A stretch of 64,000 nucleotides of DNA from Flammeovirga yaeyamensis (lineage in GTDB: Bacteria > Bacteroidota > Bacteroidia > Cytophagales > Flammeovirgaceae): NCBI RefSeq assembly GCF_018736045.1, contig NZ_CP076132.1, positions 4,575,001 through 4,639,000 of the forward strand, read 5' to 3'. This document shows, piece after piece, positions 9,367 to 16,395 of this stretch (its first letter is position 1; each line of letters starts with the position of its first letter). The notes beneath the pieces are model-generated. The model was not told where the DNA came from, ran no database searches, and saw only the letters and a program-made list of their open reading frames with translations. Both the position numbers and the translations under genes were made by a program.

Positions 9367-9762
9367 CTACTTGGGTGAAGAGTTTTTTCTTATATCAATT
9401 TTATATTCCTTTTCAGCCAAATCAATCATCATATCGAAAATAATTGATTTATGGTCAGCTTTTTCTGCTTCAGCCTCTAATCGTTTGATTTTCTTTTTTG
9501 CTGTTTCCAACTCAAGTTTAAGCTCTAATAACTCTTGTTCAGGTGTTTTTTTCTTCATGGCACTTACTTTATGGTTCCAGTCAAAGTTACCATATTTTTG
9601 TAACCAAATCTTTACAGTTTGATTCCCTTGAATACCATATTTACGTTGAGCTGCTTTAAGACCTAGTTGACCGTTTTCAACTTCCGAGACAATTTGAAGC
9701 TTTAAGGACATTGGATAATCCTTTTGGGTACGTTTAATGAACTGATTTTTATTTTCTTCCAT
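9367..9762 (-). CDS. IS3-family transposase OrfA (DNA-binding helix-turn-helix)
   Basis: A 131-residue protein. An N-terminal helix-turn-helix (about residues 20-60, with LKAAQRKYGIQGNQTVKIW) would bind the element ends. It is followed by a leucine-zipper-like coiled coil (about 70-110). It ends at TAG 9369-9367, 13 bases after the A AAA AAC heptamer. Translation that slips back one base at that heptamer runs directly into the OrfB frame. Codon use is similar to the host's, so the element does not stand out as foreign. Confidence 0.9.
   Translation of the reverse strand: MEENKNQFIKRTQKDYPMSLKLQIVSEVENGQLGLKAAQRKYGIQGNQTVKIWLQKYGNFDWNHKVSAMKKKTPEQELLELKLELETAKKKIKRLEAEAEKADHKSIIFDMMIDLAEKEYKIDIRKNSSPK
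9382..9388 (-). promoter_or_regulatory. Programmed -1 ribosomal frameshift site (A AAA AAC)
   Basis: On the minus strand the heptamer AAAAAAC lies in the OrfA frame as AGA AAA AAC, the correct phase for X XXY YYZ slippage. After a -1 shift the next codon is CTC (9382-9380), and the frame stays open for 300 codons to the OrfB stop. The zero frame stops 13 bases later. Confidence 0.85.
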
Positions 9763-9779
9763 GATAACGATTGTTTTAG

Positions 9780-9804
9780 TGTATCGTTATTTTAGGACTG
9801 TACA
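9780..9804 (-). repeat. IS3 right terminal inverted repeat
   Basis: Reads TGTACAGTCCTAAAATAACG and onward on the minus strand, matching the left end at 23 of 25 positions. It is the end upstream of orfA. Confidence 0.88.
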
Positions 9805-9817
9805 CCTTATATAAATG

Positions 9818-9849
9818 AAAAGGATACCCCACAACAAGGTATCCTTTTT
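9818..9849. terminator. Bidirectional terminator at the end of the sugar operon
   Basis: AAAAGGATACC (9818-9828) pairs perfectly with GGTATCCTTTT (9838-9848). There are T runs on both strands. It terminates the aldolase on the minus strand. Before the IS arrived it could also have terminated the DUF368 gene on the plus strand, since removing 8351-9807 would place it about 30 bases after that stop codon. Confidence 0.8.
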
Positions 9850-9886
9850 ATATGTCGCAATTTTAAAAGAGTTTCTGATATTTATT

Positions 9887-10759
9887 TCAGACTACAAGTT
9901 CATTTTGAAAATTCACTGCTTTTAAACGATCCACTACTACATCTTTAATTAATGGCAAGACTTCTTTCATTATAAATGGAGGATAAGCATTCATTCCTGC
10001 TTCATTCATTCGCTTCATGGCTTCTTGCATATAAGTAGTGTGCACTATGGTTCCGATATTAATCTTACTCATACCCATAGTGATTGATTTTTGGATATCT
10101 AAATCAGGAATACCGGTACCGCCGTGTAATACTAAAGGAGCAGGAATAGCTTCTGCTATCTCACCTAATCGACCAAAGTGGATTTTAGGTTCTTGAGGAG
10201 TAAAACCATGAGCAGTACCAATACCTACTGCCACAATATCAGGTTGCGCTTCTTCGTACAATTGTTTTACATCAGAAACTGAGGCTAAGAAATCATCATC
10301 TGATTTCACTTCAACACCACGACCTAGGATTTTACCAATTTCAGCTTCAACCACTACATTAGCAGACTTTGCATAAGCGACTACTTGTTTCGTCATCTTA
10401 ATATTTTCCTCCAATGCTTGTTGAGATCCATCAATCATTACAGAATCGTAACCGGAGTCGATAGCCGCTTTACATTGATCAACCGAAACACTATGATCCA
10501 AATGTAAATACACTTTGTTTTTGGCATTCAAACGTACTCCTTCCACCATTTTTGTAAACACTTGTGGTGTAATCAAATCGGCAACTGGAGGATAAGTCAT
10601 GACCATTACATGCGTATCCATTTCGTTGGCTGCTTCAACGACTGCCTGTAAATCATAATTATCATTTACATTGAAAGACGCCAAACACCTTTCTGTTTTT
10701 CTATATGCTTTGAAGAGATCGAGCAATGACGCGAAATCCTCTGAAAAATTCTTTTCCAT
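9887..10759 (-). CDS. Class II (zinc) fructose-bisphosphate aldolase family protein
   Basis: Zn-dependent aldolase that would cleave a ketose-1-phosphate or -1,6-bisphosphate to dihydroxyacetone phosphate and an aldehyde. The 290-residue product has the class II motifs: the HLDHS turn with D88 (general base) and H89 (zinc ligand), VEAEIG with E138/E140, TAHGF with H184, and the LHGGTGIP phosphate loop with H212. Its length is nearer to the GatY/KbaY type than to long glycolytic FbaA. It is the third gene of an operon after a kinase and an isomerase (63-base gap), which points to a dedicated sugar route rather than glycolysis. The substrate is unknown. Confidence 0.85.
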   Translation of the reverse strand: MEKNFSEDFASLLDLFKAYRKTERCLASFNVNDNYDLQAVVEAANEMDTHVMVMTYPPVADLITPQVFTKMVEGVRLNAKNKVYLHLDHSVSVDQCKAAIDSGYDSVMIDGSQQALEENIKMTKQVVAYAKSANVVVEAEIGKILGRGVEVKSDDDFLASVSDVKQLYEEAQPDIVAVGIGTAHGFTPQEPKIHFGRLGEIAEAIPAPLVLHGGTGIPDLDIQKSITMGMSKINIGTIVHTTYMQEAMKRMNEAGMNAYPPFIMKEVLPLIKDVVVDRLKAVNFQNELVV

Positions 10760-10822
10760 AATTATAAGATGATGTGCGGGGCAACATCAAGTAGCTGCCC
10801 CATTATTTAAATGTCTATTTGA

Positions 10823-12331
10823 TTATAAACTATGACCGTATAGATGATCTAAGCTTTTTGGAATATCAATTTGATTCACCCCCAACCAGTGGTTCAACGT
10901 ATCCAAATCTTTTAAGAAATGTCCTCTACCAATAATCCAGTGATGATCACATCCATTATTCAATACAGCCGAAAGCACATCTTTTGATTCGTGAATTTCT
11001 GGACGAACTTCAGCATAACTTCCTCTAAAAGCCATTTCTGATGGTAAGATTTCACCTTCGAAGTTAAATACTCTAGCTCCATCAGGGTATTGGTATTTAG
11101 CAATAGTTACTGGTCCCGTTTTTTGCATAAACTCAAGTAACATTCCCATGCTGCTTTCAACACTGAAATTCTCTAGGATACTATGGTTTCTCACTTCAAA
11201 CCCTGTTGGTTCATTAATTAATTTTGTTGGAGCTCCGCCACAGTGCCAGAAACCGATTCTGTTATTACCTTGATCAATTAATGACAAATCAACTAATGTT
11301 GGAAGACCTTCTGTTAAAGTCACCTGATTCATCACAACCATTGTAAGCAATGCACCCATATCCGATTCATCAGCTACAGGAATACCAATATCCTGGATTA
11401 AGGCACCTGCTCCATCACCAGCGATTCCATAATGATCGAACAACTCTGGCCAGTTCTTTAAACCAATACCAATATAATTTTGCTGTCTAGAGTAATCTGC
11501 AACCGCCAACGACAAACGAAGTGATTTATTAATTTGTTCAGGGGTAACATTATTGAATTTACAAGCCGGATGATACAATAGCTTTTCTCTGATTTCATCT
11601 ATATCAGACTCTTTAAACTTCTGACCGTGCTTCCAGATCGTTTCGAAGTCTACACGATCTACTATCAAACCGTAACGTTCTAAAAGAGCAATCTCGTTTA
11701 ATTCACAATCGTAAAAACCAGGTACTCTAAATCCACCGACCATACCGATCATACGTTGGTTCATCGATGCTTTAGCATATACTGCTTTTGCGAACGGCAT
11801 AATTAGTTCTTTAAGATTCTCTGATTTTGGGTTTTCGAACAACCAAGAATATTTCACCTTACTTGAGCTTAAAATATTCAGCAAGAAATTCTGTCCGCAA
11901 AGACGGTTATTCACTAATCGCCCTCCTGTTGCCTCATCATGCGACCAACTTAAAACAGGAACTAGATGTTGCACCAACCAACGAGCCAATGTAGCTGCTA
12001 AGTCGCCTGCTATATAAGAACCTTGATACACTACAATTGCATCAACTCCTTCTTTTTCTTGACTTTGAAGCCAAGCCAAAATATCTTCTTTTGTTTGAAT
12101 AGGTTCTGATGTGCATGTCAATTGAAAATACTCATTAGGTAAAGCCAATTGAAGGTTTTCTTGAGCTACTCTGTAATTTTTTTTAATAGAAGCCCAATCA
12201 AAATGTTCCTCAAGGCCAATACCTACCAAACCGACCTTTGCTACTTTTTTAGGTGCCGCAGGTTGGATAAGCTTTTCAAATAAGTCACTTACGATTCCTT
12301 GTTCAATTGGGTTTGCTGCTACTGCTTCCAT
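10823..12331 (-). CDS. L-fucose / L-arabinose isomerase-like protein
   Basis: Putative aldose-ketose isomerase of the fucose/arabinose isomerase fold. The product has 502 residues. An N-terminal Rossmann-like half is followed by a C-terminal catalytic half with VADESDMGALLTM (E and D are plausible metal ligands, as in FucI), WHCGGAP and the histidine-rich HHWIIGRGHF near the end. It lies 58 bases after the PfkB kinase gene and 63 bases before the aldolase, so the three make an isomerase-kinase-aldolase pathway. Orthodox FucI is longer (about 590 residues) and is paired with a FGGY kinase; here both the size and the partner differ, so the substrate is probably not plain L-fucose. Confidence 0.75.
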   Translation of the reverse strand: MEAVAANPIEQGIVSDLFEKLIQPAAPKKVAKVGLVGIGLEEHFDWASIKKNYRVAQENLQLALPNEYFQLTCTSEPIQTKEDILAWLQSQEKEGVDAIVVYQGSYIAGDLAATLARWLVQHLVPVLSWSHDEATGGRLVNNRLCGQNFLLNILSSSKVKYSWLFENPKSENLKELIMPFAKAVYAKASMNQRMIGMVGGFRVPGFYDCELNEIALLERYGLIVDRVDFETIWKHGQKFKESDIDEIREKLLYHPACKFNNVTPEQINKSLRLSLAVADYSRQQNYIGIGLKNWPELFDHYGIAGDGAGALIQDIGIPVADESDMGALLTMVVMNQVTLTEGLPTLVDLSLIDQGNNRIGFWHCGGAPTKLINEPTGFEVRNHSILENFSVESSMGMLLEFMQKTGPVTIAKYQYPDGARVFNFEGEILPSEMAFRGSYAEVRPEIHESKDVLSAVLNNGCDHHWIIGRGHFLKDLDTLNHWLGVNQIDIPKSLDHLYGHSL

Positions 12332-12389
12332 AATGATTGTTGTTTATTCAAAGAGTTAATAATTTATTTTTGATTGAATGAAGTCTGCT

Positions 12390-13295
12390 TTATACAGTTT
12401 CTTCTAAAGAAGGAAGGTTTTCTTCCATATATGATCTACTTGGGAAAGATGTTCTACCTCCAAATACCTTTGCCACTTGAGAAGCAAAGAAACTTCCGTA
12501 GTTCATTCTATCTCTTAATGATTTTCCTTGCAATACTGCCGAGGCATATGCGGCATGAAATGCGTCTCCACACCCTGTGGTATCTACTACTTCTACTTTA
12601 TAGGAAGGTTGATGAACAATTATGCCTTTATTATATGCATATGAGCCATTCACTCCATCTGTCACAACCACTTGCCCCTCTGTTATTGAAGCAATTGTTC
12701 TGACACAGTCTTCTATATTATCTTTTTTGGATAGTTTTTGAGCACATGTCAAAGGAAGTATAGCATGTGTGGCTAGTCCGACCATTTCTTTCATCAAGGA
12801 CTCTTCAGCTGCCTCCATGTCTAATACCGTAGTGATCCCTTTTTCTTTTCCCAACCTTAATAGATGTAGGTTAATCTCTGTATCATACCCATCCACCAAA
12901 ATCAATTTTGTTTGCTCTAACCATTCTTCTTTAAAGTCTGAAGGTTGAAATGATGAATAATTACTCATAGAATAAAGCACTGTTCTTTCTCCTGTATCAT
13001 CAATTTGAACTATAGCTATTGCAGGTGTTGCACCTTCTTTCTCTATAAATAATTGATGATTCACCCCATGTCTTTTTAGTTCGGCTCGGGCTATTTGACT
13101 TAAAGTATTATCACCGAAATACCCTAAGAAACTTATATCATGTCCTAAAGCGGCAATACCACTAGCTGCATTTCCTGCAGGTGCCCCGCCTTGTACAATT
13201 ATCTTTTCACATTCAGTTTTTTCGCCATAAGGAATCTCATTCGGTACGGCAACAAGTAAATCGACTACATTGAGTCCGCTACATATCACTTCCAT
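12390..13295 (-). CDS. PfkB-family carbohydrate kinase
   Basis: Ribokinase-fold sugar kinase of 301 residues. The first PfkB signature GGAPAGNAA is at residues 36-44. The second signature, TTGCGDAF, is at 239-246 with catalytic D244 and the anion hole. It is the first gene of the minus-strand catabolic operon and is divergent from an AraC-type regulator. In this setting it would phosphorylate the ketose produced by the isomerase, giving the substrate of the aldolase. Fructokinase, tagatose or rare-sugar specificity cannot be told apart from sequence. Confidence 0.87.
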   Translation of the reverse strand: MEVICSGLNVVDLLVAVPNEIPYGEKTECEKIIVQGGAPAGNAASGIAALGHDISFLGYFGDNTLSQIARAELKRHGVNHQLFIEKEGATPAIAIVQIDDTGERTVLYSMSNYSSFQPSDFKEEWLEQTKLILVDGYDTEINLHLLRLGKEKGITTVLDMEAAEESLMKEMVGLATHAILPLTCAQKLSKKDNIEDCVRTIASITEGQVVVTDGVNGSYAYNKGIIVHQPSYKVEVVDTTGCGDAFHAAYASAVLQGKSLRDRMNYGSFFASQVAKVFGGRTSFPSRSYMEENLPSLEETV

Positions 13296-13317
13296 ACTAT
13301 TTTGCTTTAGTTTAACA

Positions 13318-13325
13318 CAAAATTA
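13318..13325 (-). promoter_or_regulatory. Possible -7 element of the sugar operon
   Basis: TAATTTTG on the minus strand fits TAnnTTTG and lies 23 bases before the kinase start codon. No TTTG is present 19 bases upstream, which would fit an activator-dependent promoter. That last point is inference. Confidence 0.4.
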
Positions 13326-13427
13326 TGGTGTGATATTTACGTTTAATAAATTCAATATTTTACGATTTATGTACTATATTGTCCAATACTAAGAACAAAC
13401 AACAGCGAACTAACAATACACTAAAAA

Positions 13428-14285
13428 ATGAGAGCAAAACTAGAAGTAATCCCTAAACAAGTAGATGAGTCAATTCACTCTTTTCAATTCGAAGAAACAC
13501 ACTTTAATGCACCGTGGCATTATCATAACGAGTTAGAATTAACTTATGTATTAAAAAGCAGTGGAGTGAGATATATTGGAAATAGTATTCAGCAGTTTCA
13601 ATCTGGAGATCTAGTTTTAATAGGTCCTTCTTTACCTCATGCATGGAAGAATGCTAAAAATTATGATCAAGGTGCCTCTTCTGTATATATACAATGGAAT
13701 GCTGATCAGTTCAATAATCACTTAAAAAACATCAAGGAGTTTTCTAAAATTGATTTACTATTAGAAAAAGCAAATGGAGGCATTATGTTTCCGCAGTCAA
13801 AGATTACGGAGGAGATTGGGGAGAAAATGAAATCACTAAACCAACTATCTGATATGTCTCGGTTGATTGTTTTTCTCGATGTTTTACATCAATTATCTGA
13901 ATTGAAAGATTACAGTATTCTTTCCGAACCTATAGATAAAACTTCTTTTCAAAAATCAAGTAAGCGAGTTGATAGGATTATACATCATATAGAAAATCAT
14001 TTTCAATCTCCAATACAGGTAGATCAGATGGCAGAATTATGCTGTATGACCAAGTCATCGTTTTGTAAATTCTTTAAAAATAGATTTAAGAAAACGTTCA
14101 CTCAGTACTTGAATGAGTTTAGAGTACATAGTATTTGTCAGGAATTACAAGAAACCAATGAACCTATCACTCAAATAGCCATGGACTGTGGCTATGAGAA
14201 TATGTCTTATTTCCATCGACAGTTTAAACTGATTATGGGGATGACGCCAGCGGAGTATAGGAGGAAGATTATTGAGATTAGTTAG
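13428..14285 (+). CDS. AraC-family transcriptional regulator with cupin sensor domain
   Basis: A 285-residue regulator. The N-terminal cupin (about residues 20-90, with HFNAPWHYHNELELTYVL) is the likely sugar sensor. The C-terminal pair of helix-turn-helix motifs (about 185-283; PIQVDQMAELCCMTKSSFCKFFK, then ITQIAMDCGYENMSYFHRQFK) is the classic AraC signature. It is divergent from the kinase-isomerase-aldolase operon with a 132-base shared upstream region, so it most likely controls that operon. Its stop codon is the first unit of an AGCAGGT tandem array. Confidence 0.9.
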   Translation: MRAKLEVIPKQVDESIHSFQFEETHFNAPWHYHNELELTYVLKSSGVRYIGNSIQQFQSGDLVLIGPSLPHAWKNAKNYDQGASSVYIQWNADQFNNHLKNIKEFSKIDLLLEKANGGIMFPQSKITEEIGEKMKSLNQLSDMSRLIVFLDVLHQLSELKDYSILSEPIDKTSFQKSSKRVDRIIHHIENHFQSPIQVDQMAELCCMTKSSFCKFFKNRFKKTFTQYLNEFRVHSICQELQETNEPITQIAMDCGYENMSYFHRQFKLIMGMTPAEYRRKIIEIS

Positions 14286-14330
14286 CAGGTAGCAGGTAGC
14301 AGGTAGCAGGTAGCAGGTAGCAGGTAGCAA
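14284..14330. repeat. AGCAGGT heptamer tandem array
   Basis: Six perfect copies of AGCAGGT (14284-14325) followed by AGCAA. The array begins inside the TAG stop codon of the AraC gene. A shorter degenerate version (GCAGGTAGTAGGTAG) lies at the same relative place after uvrB (about 4347-4361). Confidence 0.95.
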
Positions 14331-14502
14331 ATTTAACGCTCGTTTTAACTAAGAACTAAGGAACTAAGGGCAAAAATTTACTATATTGACAGAGTATCAT
14401 AAGCCCAAGAATTTATTCCTGGGGATAATTTTTAAAAAGTAAGAGGTATAAAGTAAAAATTTAGGATTGAATCTGATAAATGAAATATCTGTTATTTGAA
14501 AC

Positions 14503-14523
14503 GAGGTGGTGCAACCCCTCGTG
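14503..14523 (+). repeat. GC-rich 21-mer repeat, copy 1
   Basis: GAGGTGGTGCAACCCCTCGT plus G. It contains a short inverted repeat (GAGG facing CCTC) and differs from copy 2 at two bases. It is markedly more GC-rich than its surroundings. Confidence 0.7.
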
Positions 14524-14601
14524 GCCCACCCTTCCTCAACATTCAATTCAATAGAAATATAATAAACTTAATAAAGACCTTTTCCTTACTTCTTCGTTAA
14601 A

Positions 14602-14622
14602 GAGGCGGTGTAACCCCTCGTG
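14602..14622 (+). repeat. GC-rich 21-mer repeat, copy 2
   Basis: GAGGCGGTGTAACCCCTCGT plus G, 99 bases after copy 1. The function is unknown; it may be a small dispersed palindromic repeat. Confidence 0.7.
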
Positions 14623-14660
14623 ATGTCTCCACAACTCAATTGACACTAAATCTTAAACAC

Positions 14661-14690
14661 AAAAAAAGGTCAACCATTTCTGATTGACCT
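14661..14690 (-). terminator. Terminator after tRNA-Gly (second copy)
   Basis: AGGTCAA (14667-14673) pairs with TTGACCT (14684-14690). On the minus strand the stem is followed by seven T. It ends the Tyr-Tyr-Gly-Gly tRNA unit. Confidence 0.75.
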
Positions 14691-14695
14691 CTGCG

Positions 14696-14768
14696 AGCGG
14701 GTGACGAGGCTCGAACCCGCGACCTACAGCTTGGAAGGCTGTCGCTCTACCAACTGAGCTACACCCGC
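14696..14768 (-). tRNA. tRNA-Gly (TCC), distal copy
   Basis: A 73-base cloverleaf: acceptor GCGGGTG/CACCCGC, anticodon arm ACAGC-CTTCCAA-GCTGT with TCC, T arm with GGTTCGAGCC. It appears identical to the copy at 14959-15031. The CCA end is not encoded. Confidence 0.96.
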
Positions 14769-14926
14769 ATGATGTTACAAAGAAAACAGTTCTTTAGGGA
14801 CATTTCCAACAAAACGATCAGATACTTTTTAAAAATTACGGTAAGTGATTGTTTAAGAGAATAGAAATTATTTGTTCCTTTCTTTAGAGGAATAGAAACG
14901 TATTAAAATAATAACCCTTAGAAACG

Positions 14927-14957
14927 CAAAAAGGTCAACCGTTTCCGATTGACCTTT
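14927..14957 (-). terminator. Terminator-like hairpin between the two tRNA-Gly genes
   Basis: AAAGGTCAA and TTGACCTTT pair, with a T run on the minus strand. It is almost the same as the hairpin at 14661-14690, so the hairpin was copied together with the tRNA. It may reduce expression of the distal tRNA-Gly. Confidence 0.65.
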
Positions 14958-14958
14958 G

Positions 14959-15031
14959 AGCGGGTGACGAGGCTCGAACCCGCGACCTACAGCTTGGAAG
15001 GCTGTCGCTCTACCAACTGAGCTACACCCGC
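14959..15031 (-). tRNA. tRNA-Gly (TCC), proximal copy
   Basis: A 73-base cloverleaf with the same acceptor, anticodon (TCC) and T arm as the distal copy. It lies 13 bases after tRNA-Tyr in the minus-strand unit. Confidence 0.96.
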
Positions 15032-15044
15032 GTACAATGTTGTG

Positions 15045-15125
15045 TGGGAGGGGCAGGATTCGAACCTGCGAAGCCGAAGCAACGGATTTACAGTCCGTCC
15101 CATTTGACCGCTCTGGAACCTTCCC
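15045..15125 (-). tRNA. tRNA-Tyr (GTA), second of the tandem pair
   Basis: An 81-base class II tRNA that appears identical to the copies at 6039 and 15145, including the A5-C68 acceptor mismatch. Anticodon GTA. Confidence 0.95.
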
Positions 15126-15144
15126 AGATTAAGTAAACATTGTG

Positions 15145-15225
15145 TGGGAGGGGCAGGATTCGAACCTGCGAAGCCGAAGCAACGGATTTACAGTCCGTCC
15201 CATTTGACCGCTCTGGAACCTTCCC
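15145..15225 (-). tRNA. tRNA-Tyr (GTA), first of the tandem pair
   Basis: An 81-base class II tRNA, the first gene of the minus-strand Tyr-Tyr-Gly-Gly unit. It is separated from the next copy by 19 bases and lies about 75 bases after the promoter at 15299-15329. Confidence 0.95.
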
Positions 15226-15298
15226 AGATACCTTCGGATGTTTACTTATTCTTCACACTCATTGTCTTCATCGTGACCGTTTGTCCCGATTGCGAGTG

Positions 15299-15329
15299 CA
15301 AAGGTATAGCATGAATTCAATTCTGCAAA
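15299..15329 (-). promoter_or_regulatory. Bacteroidota-type promoter of the Tyr-Tyr-Gly-Gly tRNA unit
   Basis: TTTG (complement of 15326-15329), 19 bases, then TACCTTTG (complement of 15299-15306). It is an exact match to the consensus, with the same -7 octamer as the promoters at 6170 and 16130. Confidence 0.82.
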
Positions 15330-15395
15330 GAAAACTACAAAAAACTTTTCTAAAGGAATGTAAACTAATTGAGAGCTAACTTATTAAAGTATCAA

Positions 15396-16001
15396 TTATT
15401 TTATCTCAAAGTTTCTTACAAACGTTCTATCATCAATTTGTGCACGGATTACATACAATCCTGGATTAAAATCAGAGAGTATGTATTGCGTCTTTAACTC
15501 TCCTTTTAACAATTTTAATTGTGCAGAATAGGAGTCATCGTCATCAGATTCTTTTTTCATGGAGAGTTTTACTTCTTCATTTTCTCCAAAAAAGCCATTC
15601 ACCTTTAGTGTATCACTTTCTACAGCTACTTCAAAAAATGGTCTTTTATAAGAAATGTCTGAATCATAAATTTTCATTGTGGTACTAGAGGTAAGTTTAG
15701 ACACCTCTCCATATACTGCTTTTCCATCTAATGCAAATTGAAATTTATATATACCTACTGGAAGTTTATTGATTTCATATTTTCTTTTTAATTCCCCTAT
15801 TTCTCTAAAGACTTCCCAAAATACTGTTTTGTTACTTCTCTTCACTGACAATTGAAAAAATGAATCTTCCACAGATGTTGATGATGCAAAAATATTTATT
15901 ACACCATCTTTCATAACGATACAATCACTCAGATTTTTTTCTTGAGCATGTAAAATGTTTAAAAAACCAGTAACAAAAATTAAAATCAAAAAATTTTTCA
16001 T
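15396..16001 (-). CDS. Hypothetical secreted protein
   Basis: I do not recognise the family. The start at 16001 is preferred over an ATG further upstream (16064) because it gives a clean signal peptide, MKNFLILIFVTGFLNILHAQ, with cleavage after the HAQ region. The mature protein (about 180 residues) is beta-rich and has two similar stretches, KLPVGIYKFQFALDGK near the middle and NPGLYVIRAQIDDR at the end. Both resemble the G-x-Y strand of T9SS C-terminal or fibronectin-like beta-sandwich modules, so two small beta domains exported to the periplasm or surface are likely. It lies alone between the tRNA-unit promoter and the tRNA-Trp promoter. Confidence 0.65.
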   Translation of the reverse strand: MKNFLILIFVTGFLNILHAQEKNLSDCIVMKDGVINIFASSTSVEDSFFQLSVKRSNKTVFWEVFREIGELKRKYEINKLPVGIYKFQFALDGKAVYGEVSKLTSSTTMKIYDSDISYKRPFFEVAVESDTLKVNGFFGENEEVKLSMKKESDDDDSYSAQLKLLKGELKTQYILSDFNPGLYVIRAQIDDRTFVRNFEIK

Positions 16002-16129
16002 AAAAAGAAAAAGGAATAATTTAATACAGATATTAGCAGTACATATATAAATAATGGGTAGCAATATACATTTATTGTCTTTAAGTGACTGTATATTAAT
16101 ATGAATTAAGAAAAAATTTCACATTCTTA

Positions 16130-16160
16130 TTTGTTTATTTATTTCAAGTATCTACCTTTG
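16130..16160 (+). promoter_or_regulatory. Bacteroidota-type promoter of trnW-secE-nusG-rplKAJL
   Basis: TTTG at 16130-16133, 19 bases, then TACCTTTG at 16153-16160: an exact match to TTTG-N19-TAnnTTTG. Transcription should start a few bases after 16160, about 45 bases before tRNA-Trp. Confidence 0.82.
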
Positions 16161-16210
16161 CATCTCGGAAATTCGAGGTGATTATATAAACCACTGAAAA
16201 TAACCGACAA

Positions 16211-16283
16211 ACGGGCATAGCTCAGCTGGTAGAGTTACGGTCTCCAAAACCGCAGGTCGTGGGTTCGAATCCTACTGCCCGTG
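16211..16283 (+). tRNA. tRNA-Trp (CCA)
   Basis: A 73-base cloverleaf: acceptor ACGGGCA/TGCCCGT, anticodon loop CTCCAAA with CCA, T arm GTGGG-TTCGAAT-CCTAC. The base of the anticodon stem has an A27-C43 mismatch. It is the first gene of the transcript that continues into secE, the normal bacterial arrangement. The CCA end is not encoded. Confidence 0.96.
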
Positions 16284-16395
16284 CAAAATTAAATTGAACT
16301 TCTTATATTTAGCCGTTCAATTCATTTTTAAAACTTAGTATCAGAAAAAGTTGTTACAAATCAACAACTTTTTTTGTGTGAAAATCGAAAGAATT

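Larger units (their letters stand above)
8351..9804 (-). mobile_element. Complete IS3-family insertion sequence
   Basis: A 1454-bp element. The left end (8351-8375, beginning TGTAAAGTCC) and right end (9780-9804, beginning TGTACAGTCC on the minus strand) are inverted repeats matching at 23 of 25 positions, with TG..CA termini. The flanks carry the same 3 bases CCT (8348-8350 and 9805-9807), consistent with a target duplication. It holds an OrfA and an OrfB linked by a slippery heptamer at 9382-9388. Nothing is visibly broken, so it is likely still active. It sits in the intergenic space between the DUF368 gene and the aldolase. Confidence 0.92.
14331..14660. other. Gene-free stretch with a duplicated GC-rich 21-mer
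   Basis: No credible coding frame is seen. The stretch contains AACTAAGGAACTAAGG-type repeats near 14350 and two copies of a 21-base GC-rich repeat (14503-14523 and 14602-14622). It separates the AraC gene from the tRNA-Gly terminator. Confidence 0.6.

Noticed and set aside
8480-9762. Broken transposase pseudogene
   Set aside because: The frame change coincides with a correctly phased slippery heptamer, both frames are otherwise open, the DDE residues are intact, and both terminal repeats are present.
14145-14330. 61-residue minus-strand frame over the heptamer array
   Set aside because: It is a translation of the AGCAGGT repeat (a 7-residue period) and overlaps the AraC gene.
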